The translations under genes were made by a program, and so were the position numbers. Below the pieces are notes generated by a model. The model saw only the letters and a program-made list of their open reading frames with translations, had not been told where the DNA came from and did no database searches. Of a stretch of 64,000 nucleotides of DNA, positions 49,314-60,604 are shown one piece after another. Each line of letters starts with the position of its first letter. The first letter of the stretch is position 1. Origin of the DNA: Chamaecrista fasciculata (taxonomy: Eukaryota; Streptophyta; Magnoliopsida; Fabales; Fabaceae); NCBI GenBank assembly GCA_003254925.1, contig QANZ01029578.1, positions 285,513 to 349,512 of the forward strand. Reading direction: 5' to 3'.

Positions 49314-49440
49314 GTTCAAACCATATCCTAATCATTATAAACATGACGGATACCGGATAGTTTTTTCGGACGAATATAAACGAGTACCCTAATTATCCAA
49401 AGAAATTTCAAAGTTGAAACCATATCCTAATCGATATAAA
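49233..49440. repeat. Tandem duplication across the hAT right junction
   Basis: The segment from GATACCGGATA through the element's end into the flank (CCATATCCTAATC) at 49233-49345 is repeated, diverged, at 49346-49440. Because the unit includes element and host flank, the duplication came after the insertion. Confidence 0.7.
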
Positions 49441-49444
49441 CATC

Positions 49445-50190
49445 TGTCACCCACTTTATTTCAAGTTAGACTCTAATCAGGACTTTTAATTACCTCACAA
49501 TTTTGTTCAGAAAATTAATCCTAATCTAACTTAAACATATTCTACGAGTTTCACATAGTTAAGTGTCTCCACTATAGGCTGCATGTGTTTTAGAATTTGT
49601 CATCAAGACAGCTAGTTTTCAAGTGGGAAGACAGGAAAGACACAAACTTCATTTAATTAATTGGCAGTTTTAACTTTTTCTATCATAAAGTTTGTACATA
49701 AAATGTCCTTTTTTTTTTAAAATATGTATATACACATTTGAATTATTCTACATATAATACACATTTGAATTATTTTATATAGAATTATTGGAGCAATACA
49801 AAAGAGTTGAGTCTGACATCTGTCACTGTAAGAGAATCCAATGAGGGAACTCTCGTGCGGCTCTGATTTATATTAAAGAATCTTAAGATTTTTCTCATCA
49901 TTTTGTTTTTTCATTATAATTTCAGTACTTTCTTAACTTTTAGTCTTATATTTTTCATCTTCTACCTGTCTTTTTTCTTCGAATTAAGTAATTAATGAGA
50001 TCCAGTGTTTATAAACATAATCTCACATGGGAATTCATGCAATCTCATGGAATAACCTATATCTATTAGTTAACTTACAATCAATAAAAAAACTTACAAC
50101 TACTACCATAAATTTTATTTTGAAATCCGCTGTTTAAAAGTTGTTAAATAGATAATCTATGCTTAATTAACGTTGTTAGAAAAAAAGACC
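49445..50190. other. AT-rich DNA; no gene seen
   Basis: No coding frame, splice-like pattern or recognisable repeat. Confidence 0.5.
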
Positions 50191-50203
50191 ATATATTTCT
50201 ATT

Positions 50204-50498
50204 GACTAAAACCTTATTTTGATCCCTCACAATTTGGTCCCTCATAGATGTTTTCGTTATCAAAGTTAGTCCATTCATCTAATTTTTAACGTAATTAGTG
50301 ATGTGGCACTATTAAATAGTATTGAGGGACTAACTTTATGTCAACAGAATCATATCACTAGCTTCATTAAAAATTGAATAGAGAGATTAACTTTGATAAC
50401 AAAAATGTTTGTGAGGGACCAAAATTATGAAAAACAATCTAAAAAGGACCAAATTGAAAAAAAGTAATATATGAGAGACCAAAATAAAACTTTAGTGA
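50204..50498. mobile_element. MITE with exact 9-bp target duplication
   Basis: ATTTCTATT flanks both sides (50195-50203 and 50499-50507). The left end GACTAAAACCTTATTTTGAT mirrors the right (CCAAAATAAAACTTTAGTGA). The arms contain GGTCCCTCA and GAGGGACCAAAA. Non-coding, Mutator-like by duplication length. Confidence 0.82.
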
Positions 50499-50877
50499 AT
50501 TTCTATTTCTATGCTATATCATATGTATGATTTGGACGTATAATAAAGTAGATGCAAAGACCGTGTATTGACTATTATTTGTTGATAATAAAAAAAATTA
50601 TAAAATTTATATAACAGTTTTACTTTTGAAGTTGATAATTTTGTCTCAAATGTGAGTCATATATCATTAAAAAATTTGTTCCAATTTTTTTTAAAAAACA
50701 AAAAAAATTGAGAAAAATGAATTAAAAAATTAAAATACTAACGAAATGTGGAAGAATATTATCCGTTTCTGCTAATGATGACATCAAGCATAATTAAACT
50801 ACACGTTTATAAAACTGTAATTGACCCTATTTAATTTGTTGTTAAAAAAAATAAAATTAATTATATATATATATATA

Positions 50878-51180
50878 TCTTATATTATATGGCTCAACCC
50901 ATTTCTGGTCGTCCACATTTTAAAACTATAGTAAAAAATTAATAATAAAAGGAAAATTATTATTTGATCCCTTCTTTTTTACTGAGTTAACGATTTAGTC
51001 CCTCATTTATTTTACATACATATTTGCGTGCCATAACCACATTTTAAAACTATAGTAAAAAATTAATAATAAGAGGAAAATTATTATTTGATCCCTTCTT
51101 TTTTACTGAGTCAACGATTTAGTCTATCATTTATTTTACATACATATTTGCGTGCCCGTTAGGGCACACAAAGCCTCTAG
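50878..51180 (+). mobile_element. Helitron-like element with internal tandem duplication
   Basis: Starts TCTTATATTATATGG after A. Ends with the hairpin GCGTGCCCGTTAGGGCAC, AAAGCCT and CTAG, followed by T. A 124-bp unit from 50913 is repeated from 51037 with only a few mismatches; the first unit stops partway into the terminal hairpin (GCGTGCC). Same family as 8840-9019 (minus). Confidence 0.78.
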
Positions 51181-51654
51181 TGTGTATATATATATATATA
51201 TATGCATACACAAACACACATACATGGTTTATTAGATATACCTTTTGAATAGTTCATTGAAGGCTTTGGAAATTTTGAAATATATATATATAGTAATGTC
51301 AGGACTAGTCACTCAAATTAATGTTGAATATCTATATATACAAATTAAATGGCTGTGTTCTTCACCCTCTTTTCATACCACCTTTTCCTCTCACACGGTT
51401 GTGGTCCCTTCTTTGTTGGGCATTATGAGTACTTGCATAATGAACCTATAAAATGATACAAAGTTACGTTAATCAAATAATTTTTTCACAAAAAGAAATC
51501 TAGTAATTTACGTGAGTTGAGTTTCAAGAATTTACTAATTTGATCGTGACATACTTTCAAACTCTATATATAAATATTTATAAAAATATTTACAGAGATT
51601 ATTTATTAATAAAAATATTTGATCACATTAAGAGTGATAAGCTTTATGATAGGC

Positions 51655-51910
51655 TTTATATATAAGGCTGTAGCAGCAATTTTACAAAAATTGTTACTAT
51701 TGTCTCTAGCGACAAAATAGCAAATTGTCACTATTATTTTGAGCAATTTTTGCAAATTACTGTTATTTTCTCTAGGGATGTTTTTACAAAATGTTGTTGT
51801 TGTCTTTAGCATTTTTCAAAACTCTTGTTATTATTTTTAACAACGATTTCACGAACTACTTTATTCTCTCTAGCAACAATTTTACAAATTATCTCTATTA
51901 CCTTTTGTCT
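51655..51910. repeat. Degenerate tandem repeat of about 45 bp
   Basis: Five or so imperfect units of the type CAATTTTACAAA..TTGTTACTATTGTCTCTAGC. Low coding potential. No match to a family I can name. Confidence 0.55.
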
Positions 51911-52559
51911 GATTGTATTTAAGTTAACACAAGTTTAAGTTTTTTTTTTTTTTGGATTTTTTTTTCGGATAATTAAGCTTTCTTTTTCTTGTCAACTTGT
52001 ATGAAATGCCAACTTTTTTAGAATCCGAGGTTGCCCATACTTATTACTTCACAATAGATAGATGTCAATCAATTTGTTTAATCATCTTTTTAGTCAAACC
52101 TTACCGTAATTACGGTAATACTTGTCAACTAAAATTAATTATTAAAATAACTATTTATAATTAATTTTAGAATTATTGTAGTTTTTTTTAATTTTGAAAT
52201 AACATTACATTATATATGCTTCTTAATTTATGCAGTACTCATTAATAATAATATTTAACTACAAGTCTATAACTGATTGGTTAGTTCATCTTTCTTTTTT
52301 TTTGGTTACTCATTATTTCATCATATTTCAATAATAGAAAATGTGGGGGGAATTAAGTAAGTAAGCAAGATTTTGCAGATCAATTATGAGAGTTGAAAAG
52401 GATTACCTGCTCTTAATTGATTGAAAATGTCATTGCAAAAACGCGTTCCTCATCATCATTATAGTGGGAAGCACACACTGTCTTTATCAATGGATTACTT
52501 TAATTAAGATAGTTTGCCAATTGTCTCTCAAAACCTAGTTTGCCTCTACTATTTTTGCT

Positions 52560-53140
52560 TTGGGCTGTCGTTGTTTTGCAGCGGTAACCCTCTCCTCTCA
52601 TTGTTCTAAACGCTCATCTTCTCTCTACCACTTCTGGGTCGTGGTTCTACCGCTTCTGGGTCGTTCTTCTCTCCGGCTTCGGGTCGTGTTTCTCGCTTCT
52701 CTTTTTTCTTCAATAACTCATATCTCAGACCCCTTTTTGTTTTCTTGTAAGATTTGATTGTATTTTTCTAGTTTTGAATCTTTGAAAAAGTTTGCGACAT
52801 CCATATGGTGTGAAGCTTATGCCTCTAATCTTTTGATTATGTTTTCGGATTAGCAAGTATGGGTGGAAGTCAATGACATCTAAATTTTGCATAGTGATTT
52901 CTTTCCTGAGTATCATGGTAAACAGTTTGTTGACAACACATTTTGTGATGATTTTCATCCTCAGGATATATTCCATATAGGATCAGTTTGTCCTCAAGAT
53001 ATCTTTCGTATAGGACTTATTTATGCGCAACTACCTAATAGTTCAATAATGTTTACTTTTATTTTTTGAAATTTCTTAACAATTGTAAGTGTCATTTGGC
53101 TTTTATCTAATATATTTTTCTTACTTATAAAAAAATGGAT
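52560..53140. repeat. Unclassified interspersed repeat, possibly non-LTR
   Basis: A TCTGGGTCGT-rich start (two CACTTCTGGGTCGT-like units) is followed by TTTGTTGACAACACATTTTG, GATGATTTTCATCCTCAGG and TAAGTGTCATTTGGCTTTTA, ending near an A run. The latter words recur, diverged, at 63815-64000, also ending in A. This suggests a retroposed family, but no reverse transcriptase is visible. Confidence 0.4.
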
Positions 53141-53309
53141 TACTTCAATTAAGAAATTGAGTAAATTAATTATTTCATATTTAAAATGTCGCTAATAATT
53201 TTATTAATTCATCTTTCAAAATATTAAATCACAAAATTTATAATATAAAATAGATATTATAATTAATTTAATTCCAAAATTGAAATATTAATTTAATTAA
53301 TTTTTAGGC

Positions 53310-54110
53310 CAAAAACCTATTTCTGTCCATAATGTCTACCCTAAGTTCCATTTTGATCCTTAATATTTTTTTGTTTCATTTTAGTCTTTAATGTTTTCCA
53401 ATAGTTTTGTTTCGGTCCTTAGTAAGTTTCATCATTAGTCCCTAACTATTGAATGTGGTCATATCTCTCCCATTTCATACATGAATGCAATGAAATAAGA
53501 GTTACGAGTTAATTTTGACGAGTTCTTTCTGTGCTTAATTGAAGTCATCAGTAAATGAGGTTAAATCAGACATGAAATCAGACCCAAAAATTGGCTACTT
53601 GTTTGATGAATTTGGTCATACATTTCACATTTCAAATTCGAATGCAATGAAATCAAAACTATAAGTTATTCTTGAGAAGTTCTTTCTCGATCTATCCAGT
53701 TGGGGTCTTTGGCAAATGAGGTCAAATAATACTCCGAAAGTGAGTTTGGTCAAAACATCAATATTAACTTTCGAAGTACTATTTGGTCTCGTTTATCAAT
53801 TGTCCCAACTAGATAGAGAAAGAACTCGTGAAGAGTAACATGAAACTCCGATTTTATCACATTCGAATTTGAAACGCGAGAGATATATGACCAATTTCAA
53901 GAAATGAGCAGTTAACTTTTAGGCTTGATTTCAAGTCCAATTTGATATCGTTTATTAATAGTTTCAATTGGGTTAAGAAAAAACTCATCAAATGTAATGC
54001 CTAACTCCAATTTCATCGCATTCAAACTTGAAACAAGAGAGATATGTTCATATTCAATAGTTAAGAACCAAAACAGAACTTCTAAGAAACATTAAGGATC
54101 AAAATGATAA
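53310..54110. mobile_element. Decayed family-A-like long-TIR element
   Basis: CATTTTGATCCTTAAT on the left is mirrored by AAGGATCAAAATGAT on the right. The interior carries family words (ATATCTCTCCCATTTCA, GAGTTCTTTCT, GAACTCGTGAAGAG) in both orientations. The termini are eroded. Confidence 0.6.
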
Positions 54111-54234
54111 AAATATTAAATAAAATATTTCATTTGTTTACTTTTGATTCTCCATTTTAATAAAAAAAATACTTAAAGAATTACCAATAAATCAAATATA
54201 TTTTTATCATTTTAGTTTTTTTTATTAACCAATG

Positions 54235-54410
54235 ATATTCACCGTCGAGGACAATGACTAATCTCTTTGCCGCAGGTTCTTCACTTAAGGGTAAATGGTT
54301 GGCCACAAAATACTTTTTATACTCAAGGGTGAGATTCAAATCCCCACCACGTGATTAAAGGATTAAGTGAGGAATCACTAGGCTACACTGATGTGTTTTT
54401 TTTATTTTAG
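54235..54410 (+). repeat. Possible SINE-like repeat
   Basis: Contains GAGATTCAAATCCCCACC, similar to a tRNA-derived B box (GGTTCGAATCC), in a GC-richer 170-bp block. The A box and tail are not convincing, so this is tentative. Confidence 0.25.
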
Positions 54411-55112
54411 TTTACTTATATAGTATTTCTGTTATTATATTGATACTATGATTCGGAAAGAAAAAAGAAAATTCAGTTCATAAGTGCACGTGGACAGATT
54501 TTTTTTTTGGTGAGTACAAGGGGCTAAAAGCCTAAAACGTGGACGGAGATTTGTTTGTGGTATGTATATTCTTAGGGTTCTTCTTTCATTCATCAAAATA
54601 TACCACTATATTCTAACCCAAAAAAAAAAATACCACTATAAAGATAAGTATATCTGGATATACTTTTTGCATTCAAAAAAGAAAAAGAAAGAAATAATTA
54701 AAGAGAGAAAGAAAAAGAGACGAAATTAAAGATTGAAGAATATTGAATGCATGTTATAAATCACCAGTTTAGAATACTAAAGAATCACTCCAAAGAATGT
54801 GCAAACTTTTAACTATATACTTTAGAATATTTTGATGTTTGGATGTATATATATAATGCAAAAATATACAAAAGCTAAAGACATATATAGATATATAGAT
54901 GGTAATAATATTCCTTCAAGAAAGTACCAATTAGAGTTTTAACCTATACGTTTTCACTTTAGACTATATACATGAAATTGAAGAATTAGAAAAACTTTGT
55001 TGACTGAAACCACTGATCGAGAGAATCTCTCTAAAATTGCATGCATAAACCCCACGTATAATGTAATGCCTCCTCTTTACGAAGAGCCACTATATATATA
55101 TCTATATATATA
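54410..55112. other. AT-rich DNA; no gene seen
   Basis: Repeats of ATACCACTATA (54600, 54632) and A-rich runs only. Confidence 0.45.
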
Positions 55113-55476
55113 GGTTAAAATGTAAATTTAGTCTTATAACTTTACAAAAAGTTTCAATTTGGTCTTATTATTTTTGGTCCCATATTTTTTTGGTTATGTT
55201 AATTGTTAGAGAATGTTGGTCTCATATATATCTTTACAAATTTCACTCTTAGTTCCATTAGATCCAAAGATATGGGACTAATTCTGAACCTGACTCAAAG
55301 ATATGTGACCAATTCTGCACTTAACCCAAATATATGAGATCAAATATGCAACAAAAAATATATGAAACAAAATTAGGACTTGACCCAAAGATATGAGACC
55401 AAATCTATAACAAAAAAAGATACGAGACTAAATTGAAAATTGAGTAAAAGATATATGATCAAATTTTCACTTTAGC
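55113..55476. mobile_element. Foldback MITE, family B (copy 4)
   Basis: Left end GGTTAAAATGTAAATTTAGT, right end GATCAAATTTTCACTTTAGC. Interiors mirror each other (ATATGAGACCAAA-type words). Flanked by ATATATATA on both sides, which may be the target duplication or just simple sequence. Confidence 0.65.
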
Positions 55477-55683
55477 ATATATATATATATATAACAATGC
55501 TTTTTTTTTTGTACCAAAAAGTCGATGTAAGTTGGGTCTCGGGGCTCACCAAGGCTAAGACATGTCTCAAAGCTTTATGAGCGTTTATAAAAATACTTAC
55601 ATATATATTTCCTACGCAACAAAACCTCACGACCTTGTAGTATATATTATTATGTTTTAGAGTGCTCTTATATATATATATAT

Positions 55684-56290
55684 TGATAAACTAGAAAATG
55701 GACAAGCTTACCTAGTTCAACAGGTGAGGGCTGGAAGAGCAATTTGATCGTCTAAGTACATGCAAGAACTTCACAGGGGGGCCCTGCGAAGAATACTCCG
55801 ACGCTCAAGTTAGTGTATGAGAGATATGAGAGCAAGAGAATTCTGAAAGGTCAGAAGTAGCTAACCTTAGTCCGCTGGGTTGAGCTCTATTTATAGAGCA
55901 GGGGGAGAGTGGTGGCCAGCGCGCGGGGCGCACCACGTAGTCAGGCACGATCTCCACCAGCGGGAGTGGTGGAGATCGAGATTCGCGGGACAAGGCAATT
56001 GTGGGTGATTGCGTGTTGCGTTACTGGGCGGGCGCCAGGCGACTGGAGAGCGTGGGTATGACTAAGTCCGTGACCCACGATCTCCACCAGCGAGGATTGC
56101 GGAGCAAGGCAGTCGTGGGTGACTGCGTGTTGATCTGGAGGCGCGCGCCATGAGCCTGGATGGATCACGACCGCCCCTATGTGTGCGGAGGGCACTCAAT
56201 TGGCTCGAGTGCGCCTTGCAAGGTTTGGAGGGGAGAAGGGGCCCGGTTCGAGGGCCATTTAAGCGTACGCCCAAATAGTGATGTATCACA
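55684..56290 (-). repeat. 3' LTR of the Tat-type element
   Basis: Read on the minus strand it starts TGTGATAC just after a purine tract and ends TTTATCA, giving the usual TG..CA borders. A TATA box is present inside (55888-55895). Length is 607 bp. No second LTR lies in the window for comparison. Confidence 0.65.
55888..55895 (-). promoter_or_regulatory. TATA box of the LTR promoter
   Basis: TATAAATA on the minus strand, within a small inverted repeat GCTCTATAAATAGAGC. It lies about 200 bp from the LTR's 3' border, a normal place for the U3/R boundary. Confidence 0.6.
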
Positions 56291-56616
56291 AGTCTCTCCT
56301 TAAAGAAGTCTACGAGCGCGTTCGTCGTACCATTTCTTAAGGCGCGCGGGGTGATAGGTTTGGAGCGCGTGCGATGGAACCAATGCCTGGGCCATGTATT
56401 CGTTTTAGGCGAACGCCCAAAATGTACAGGAGTACTTGTCCCCCGCGCAGAGGGAGCATCAGGAATGGCGGGCTTCCATGGGAATATGGAAAGTCAGTGG
56501 CCATGGCGGGCGGTCATGTGGTAGGTAGCGCTGTCTTGTCACTGACACGTGTTGCTACCCGGGAGGCCAAAAATTTGAAAAAGCAGAAAACGCCTCGGTT
56601 GCCGCACAAGTGAGGG

Positions 56617-56623
56617 TATTTAA
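56617..56623 (+). promoter_or_regulatory. TATA-like box for the antisense coding region
   Basis: GGTATTTAAGG on the plus strand, about 770 bp before the first good ATG (57388, ACCATGG) of the antisense frame. Between them lie a possible splice donor (CCGGTAAGT, 56785) and an acceptor (TTTGTGCAG, about 57250), compatible with a spliced 5' leader. This is inference from short motifs. Confidence 0.35.
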
Positions 56624-57387
56624 GGCCAATGCGAAACGGTTCCCACACTTTGCGTTGCCCATTGAAGAACCCAGGAGAGAGAAAAGAGAAAACCGCCGAG
56701 TTAAGTCGCCGGAGTTGTGTAACCGCCGCGAGATTTAGAGCACGGTGAACGTGAGTGAGAATCGGTCTGAGTTTGACGTGTCCCGGTAAGTAATTTCTCG
56801 TGACCCTGTTTTTTGGTTGCAAGTGTTAGGGTTTCGCATTTACGGTTGATGGGGAGGGTTTTTGGATGTTGCTGTGATTGTCAGAAACAACTGAGGAATT
56901 GTTTGATGTTCATTTGTTTGATGTTTGTTGAACGTGGGTGTCTAGCGAGAATGGATTAGGGATTTGAAAATGGGATTGTGGGGTTAGAGTTTCTGGGTTT
57001 TCTGGGCTTGTGTTCGTCGTGTTCATGGTTGTTCATGAGTGTCTGGGTTTGCTCTCGCCGAGTTCATGGTGAGTTGTGACTTGGTATGGGTTTCTGGGTC
57101 GGAACTCACAGAGCTAATGAGGGGGTGGGCAACTGTGGCCGGTCGCCGCATGTGGGTGAATTGTCAAGCCGGGCGGTTGGGATGTCTGGAGTGTTTTTGA
57201 GTATGGCGAGCTATGTTTTGTCATGTATTGAAAATTGCGTTTGTGCAGGTCGTAGGGTAAGTGATTGTTGATTGTTCGGGCGCGGGCCGTAGAGGTTTTC
57301 AACGCACAAACTACCAACATGCGCACCATGGCCACAGGTACCTTCTAATCCCTTGTGCTTTATCTCGATTTGCAAGTGTTAGAGACC

Positions 57388-59990
57388 ATGGTGGTCCTTA
57401 GGGAGTTAGAAGAAGGCGAAGAACTGAGTCGCGTTAGTAGTTTAACCACACAGGAGAGTAGCTCAGTGGACATAGAGGTGGTGCGCCGCTCGTTAGACGA
57501 AGCTGTACGGAGGGCGACCGAGTTGCTAGCCAGGCGGGCGCGTAGTGTGAGAGGCACACGAACGCAAGCTGAGGAAGCGACGAGCGTATATAACGGTTGC
57601 TGGGACATAGTTGTTTATAAACCTGTAATTATGTCGGAGACGACCGAGGAGGAGTTGGTGTTGGAGATATCTGGCTCGGCGGCCGAAGGGGAGAGATTGA
57701 TCCTGGCTCGAGAGCCAGTGTTGTGGGATGCCTGCGAGGGGTGGGGAAACCTTGAGATTAGGGGGACCGAGGGACCGCTCGCGGAGCGATCAAGATTTAA
57801 CCACGACGTTGAGCTGGAGTCAGCTCAAAACATGTACTTTGGGCCGGGTTCAGGCAGGGAGGCGAGCGGTATGGTTGTGGGCGTCTGGGACGGCGACAAC
57901 TCGCTTGGGTGGACACACCGGGGGGTTTCTCGTCAATGAGGTCATGTTACGAGATTGTTGCGTTGATGTTCCTTTCACCGACTTTGAGGTCGATGTGCTG
58001 AATCACCTCAACTGCAGCCCGGCGCAGCTGATGGCAAACGGCTGGCAGAGCCTGAGGTATCTGCAGTATGCAGCGTGGGCAGTGGGCATAGAGCTCACTA
58101 TAAAGTTATTCTTATATTGGTTTTCTGTGAAGCCCGGGGACGCCGGGCGTGTGAAAATACAAAGGAAAGGTGGCAGTTTGCCCGGGTTTCCAACGGGCGT
58201 CAGCAACTGAAAAAACTGGAAAGATAGGTACTTTCCCATCGTGCAGAATGGGTTGAGGCGCTCGTGGTGGGCAAGGGAAGAAGACGACCGTCCTAAGTTT
58301 CTTGTGGGGTGGTCGGATGCTTAGACAGGGGTGAGCCCAATCAAGCGGGAGCATCTCAGTGATGAGGAACGCAGGCGGACAGGCATCTTTGCTCATTTTA
58401 TCGGCATTACGAGCAAACATGTAATATATTGTTTTATCCCTTTAACTGAGAGCAGGTTGTAGGTGCTTGAGTGTATCATAACCATTGTCTTGTTTTGCAG
58501 CTTAGATCGGGGCGAAGAAGAGGACGACCGAACAAGCTGAGGCGGCCCGAGCTGAGCCGGCGGGTAGGCAAGAGCCGATGGCACAGGCGTCTGCGCCAGC
58601 TCGGGCGCGTGCTCCTTCTGCGTCGTCACTGGCGCATGGAGCTGGGCAGAGGACTTCAGGGCCTTAGTCGTCCCGCGCGCCAACACAGTCTGGTGCCGCG
58701 GCAGCGAGGCGGCATGGCAGACAGGAGTTAGCGAGTCCGGCCAAGAGGAGGACGGGCCCGCCGGTTCTGGCGCTTGGTGGGATGAGGAAGGCTCACACTA
58801 CTGCCACTGCTGATGCATCCCCGTCTGGCAAGGGGAAGAAAAGTGACAAGGGCAAGGAGAAGGCGGACGCTGCTCCGAAAGAGGCTCCACCTTCCAAGAA
58901 GGCGCGCACGAGTGATCCTGAGGAGCTGGTCATGTTCATACATTGGACTCAGGAGGGGCTTGGTCTGTTCATCAAGAACAGCAGCCCAGATGGTGATGGG
59001 CCGCCGAACCCCCGACTGCATATGTCCGACGAGCGGAAGGTGGATGAGAGGGGGGAAGTGACGTTTCCTTACTTGCCTCCAAACCCAAATGGAGGGCGGT
59101 TCTCCAGCGTGGCCTCTATCCAGTCCCTATATTCTTCGGGTACCTATGAGTGGCACGACCATCTGGTGGCAGATGCGTTTAGGCGGCCGCCGGCTGAATA
59201 TGCGGCGACACATAGGATGGTGGCTGTTGCGGCTGCCCATGCCTTGCAGACGTTAACGCACAATCAAGCGAGGGAGGTTGCCCATCTGAGGGTAGAGGCT
59301 AGGGCGGCCGGGGGTGCCGAGGAGAAGAAAGCACTGGAAGATGCTAGGGACAAGGCCTTGGCGGACGCCCAAGCTCAGAGGGCGCTTGTGAAGAAGCTTG
59401 AAGAGGAGAAGAAGCGGGAGAGAGAAAGAAGGAAAAAGGCAGAACAAGAGGCGGCCGAGGCCGTGCAGGAGGCAGCGGCGCATCGGGGTGATGCGGCGGC
59501 CGTCAAAGAGGAGCTTGAGGCGTATCAAGCAGGGGAGGCCCAAAGAATATATCGGGCATGTCAAGACTAGAGGTCACACTAGTACTGATACTATGTGAAT
59601 GCGTCCGCTCGTAGCTTCGAGAACTGCCGCAAGCAGCTAAGTTTGCTGAACCCTCGGCTGAATGAGGCGGGCATCGACTACACCTATGAGGTGTTGCCGG
59701 ACGGGCAGGGCGGCTATGAGATACGGGTGCACGCGGATGATGATGAGCCTGGCTCACCGATGCCCGACAGGCCGGCTGACTGGACTATCCACGCTTACGA
59801 GGTGGAAGAGGGGCGGTGGCAGCTCTGGCCAGGGGATGATGGGTACGTGCCTCCGGTGGACGTGCTGAGTACCGCGGGCAATCAAGCGGATGTCGAGAAT
59901 CCGGCCATAGCTGCGGACAGCGAGGGAGGAGAGGGGAGCGACGAACATGTTCCAGATGTGGCCGCAACGACTGTGATTTCGGATGACTGA
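57388..59990 (+). pseudogene. Antisense coding region of the Tat element (Transposase_28-like)
   Basis: A plus-strand coding region opposite to the element's pol. It has an acidic N-terminal part. A block near 58000-58200 contains CSPAQLMANGWQSLRYL and LFLYWFSVKPG, resembling the plant 'putative gypsy type transposon' (Transposase_28) family. Then come a Lys/Ala-rich segment, a long charged coiled coil (about 59280-59560, EEKKREREKK-like) and an acidic tail. Family knowledge: Tat elements often carry such antisense ORFs of unknown function. Here it is a fossil with several breaks. The similarity is by eye. Confidence 0.6.
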
Positions 59991-59994
59991 GTCA

Positions 59995-60600
59995 TCCATT
60001 TGTAAAATTTGTAATTTTGTTGGGGGTGTGCTTCCCCTATTTGTTTGAATTTGTATAGGGTGTGTGTGCCCTTTTTTTGGATAATTTCGGGCGGATGTGC
60101 CCTTTGGATTTGTTGGCCGTGCGGCCTGGATAATATGTGACGGGCCATAAGGCCTTATTTTGTTAAATATTTGTTGAATGCATGTTATGCGTAGTGTTAT
60201 CTGTTTCAGATATTTATTATATTTGCGCAAGTATGTATGTATGTGTGTCCGCCCAACTTTGTTGGTGATCTAACTGGGGGGCTAGCCAATCATGAGATGG
60301 TGGTCCAGCATGACGTATGAGCAACTTCTCGGCTCGTGGGCTCGTGGAGCGCCTGAAAGAAAGCGTATGGAGGCGTCCCTCCTACTTTCAAGCTCTTCAT
60401 CGGAGCGTCAGAAATAACTTACATGTTGCAAGTTGTTTAGATTAGGCTGCGCCTAAATTAACGTAATTGGAATAAGAATAAGCCGTACACAAGTCGTGTG
60501 AGGGGAGTGAAACGTTATAATTGCATTAACGTGAGCGTCGTGGCGATCGTTACACGAAGTAAACGAAATGGGAAAAAAAGACAGAATCTAAAATTACATA
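59995..60600. other. Spacer between the pol remnant and the antisense region
   Basis: The 3' ends of the two opposing coding regions converge here. It contains GTGTGTGCCC-like repeats and CGGGCGGATGTGCCC. No coding content. It probably holds overlapping 3' untranslated sequence of both transcripts. Confidence 0.4.
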
Positions 60601-60604
60601 AATG

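Noticed and set aside
52560-52757. 65-aa frame rich in Ser/Leu
   Set aside because: Low-complexity translation of a TCTGGGTCGT-containing repeat; no homology seen.
55805-60230. Many additional frames on both strands in the 55.8-60.2 kb region
   Set aside because: The region is GC-rich, which lowers stop frequency; only the frames with Tat-element similarity or coherent composition were kept.
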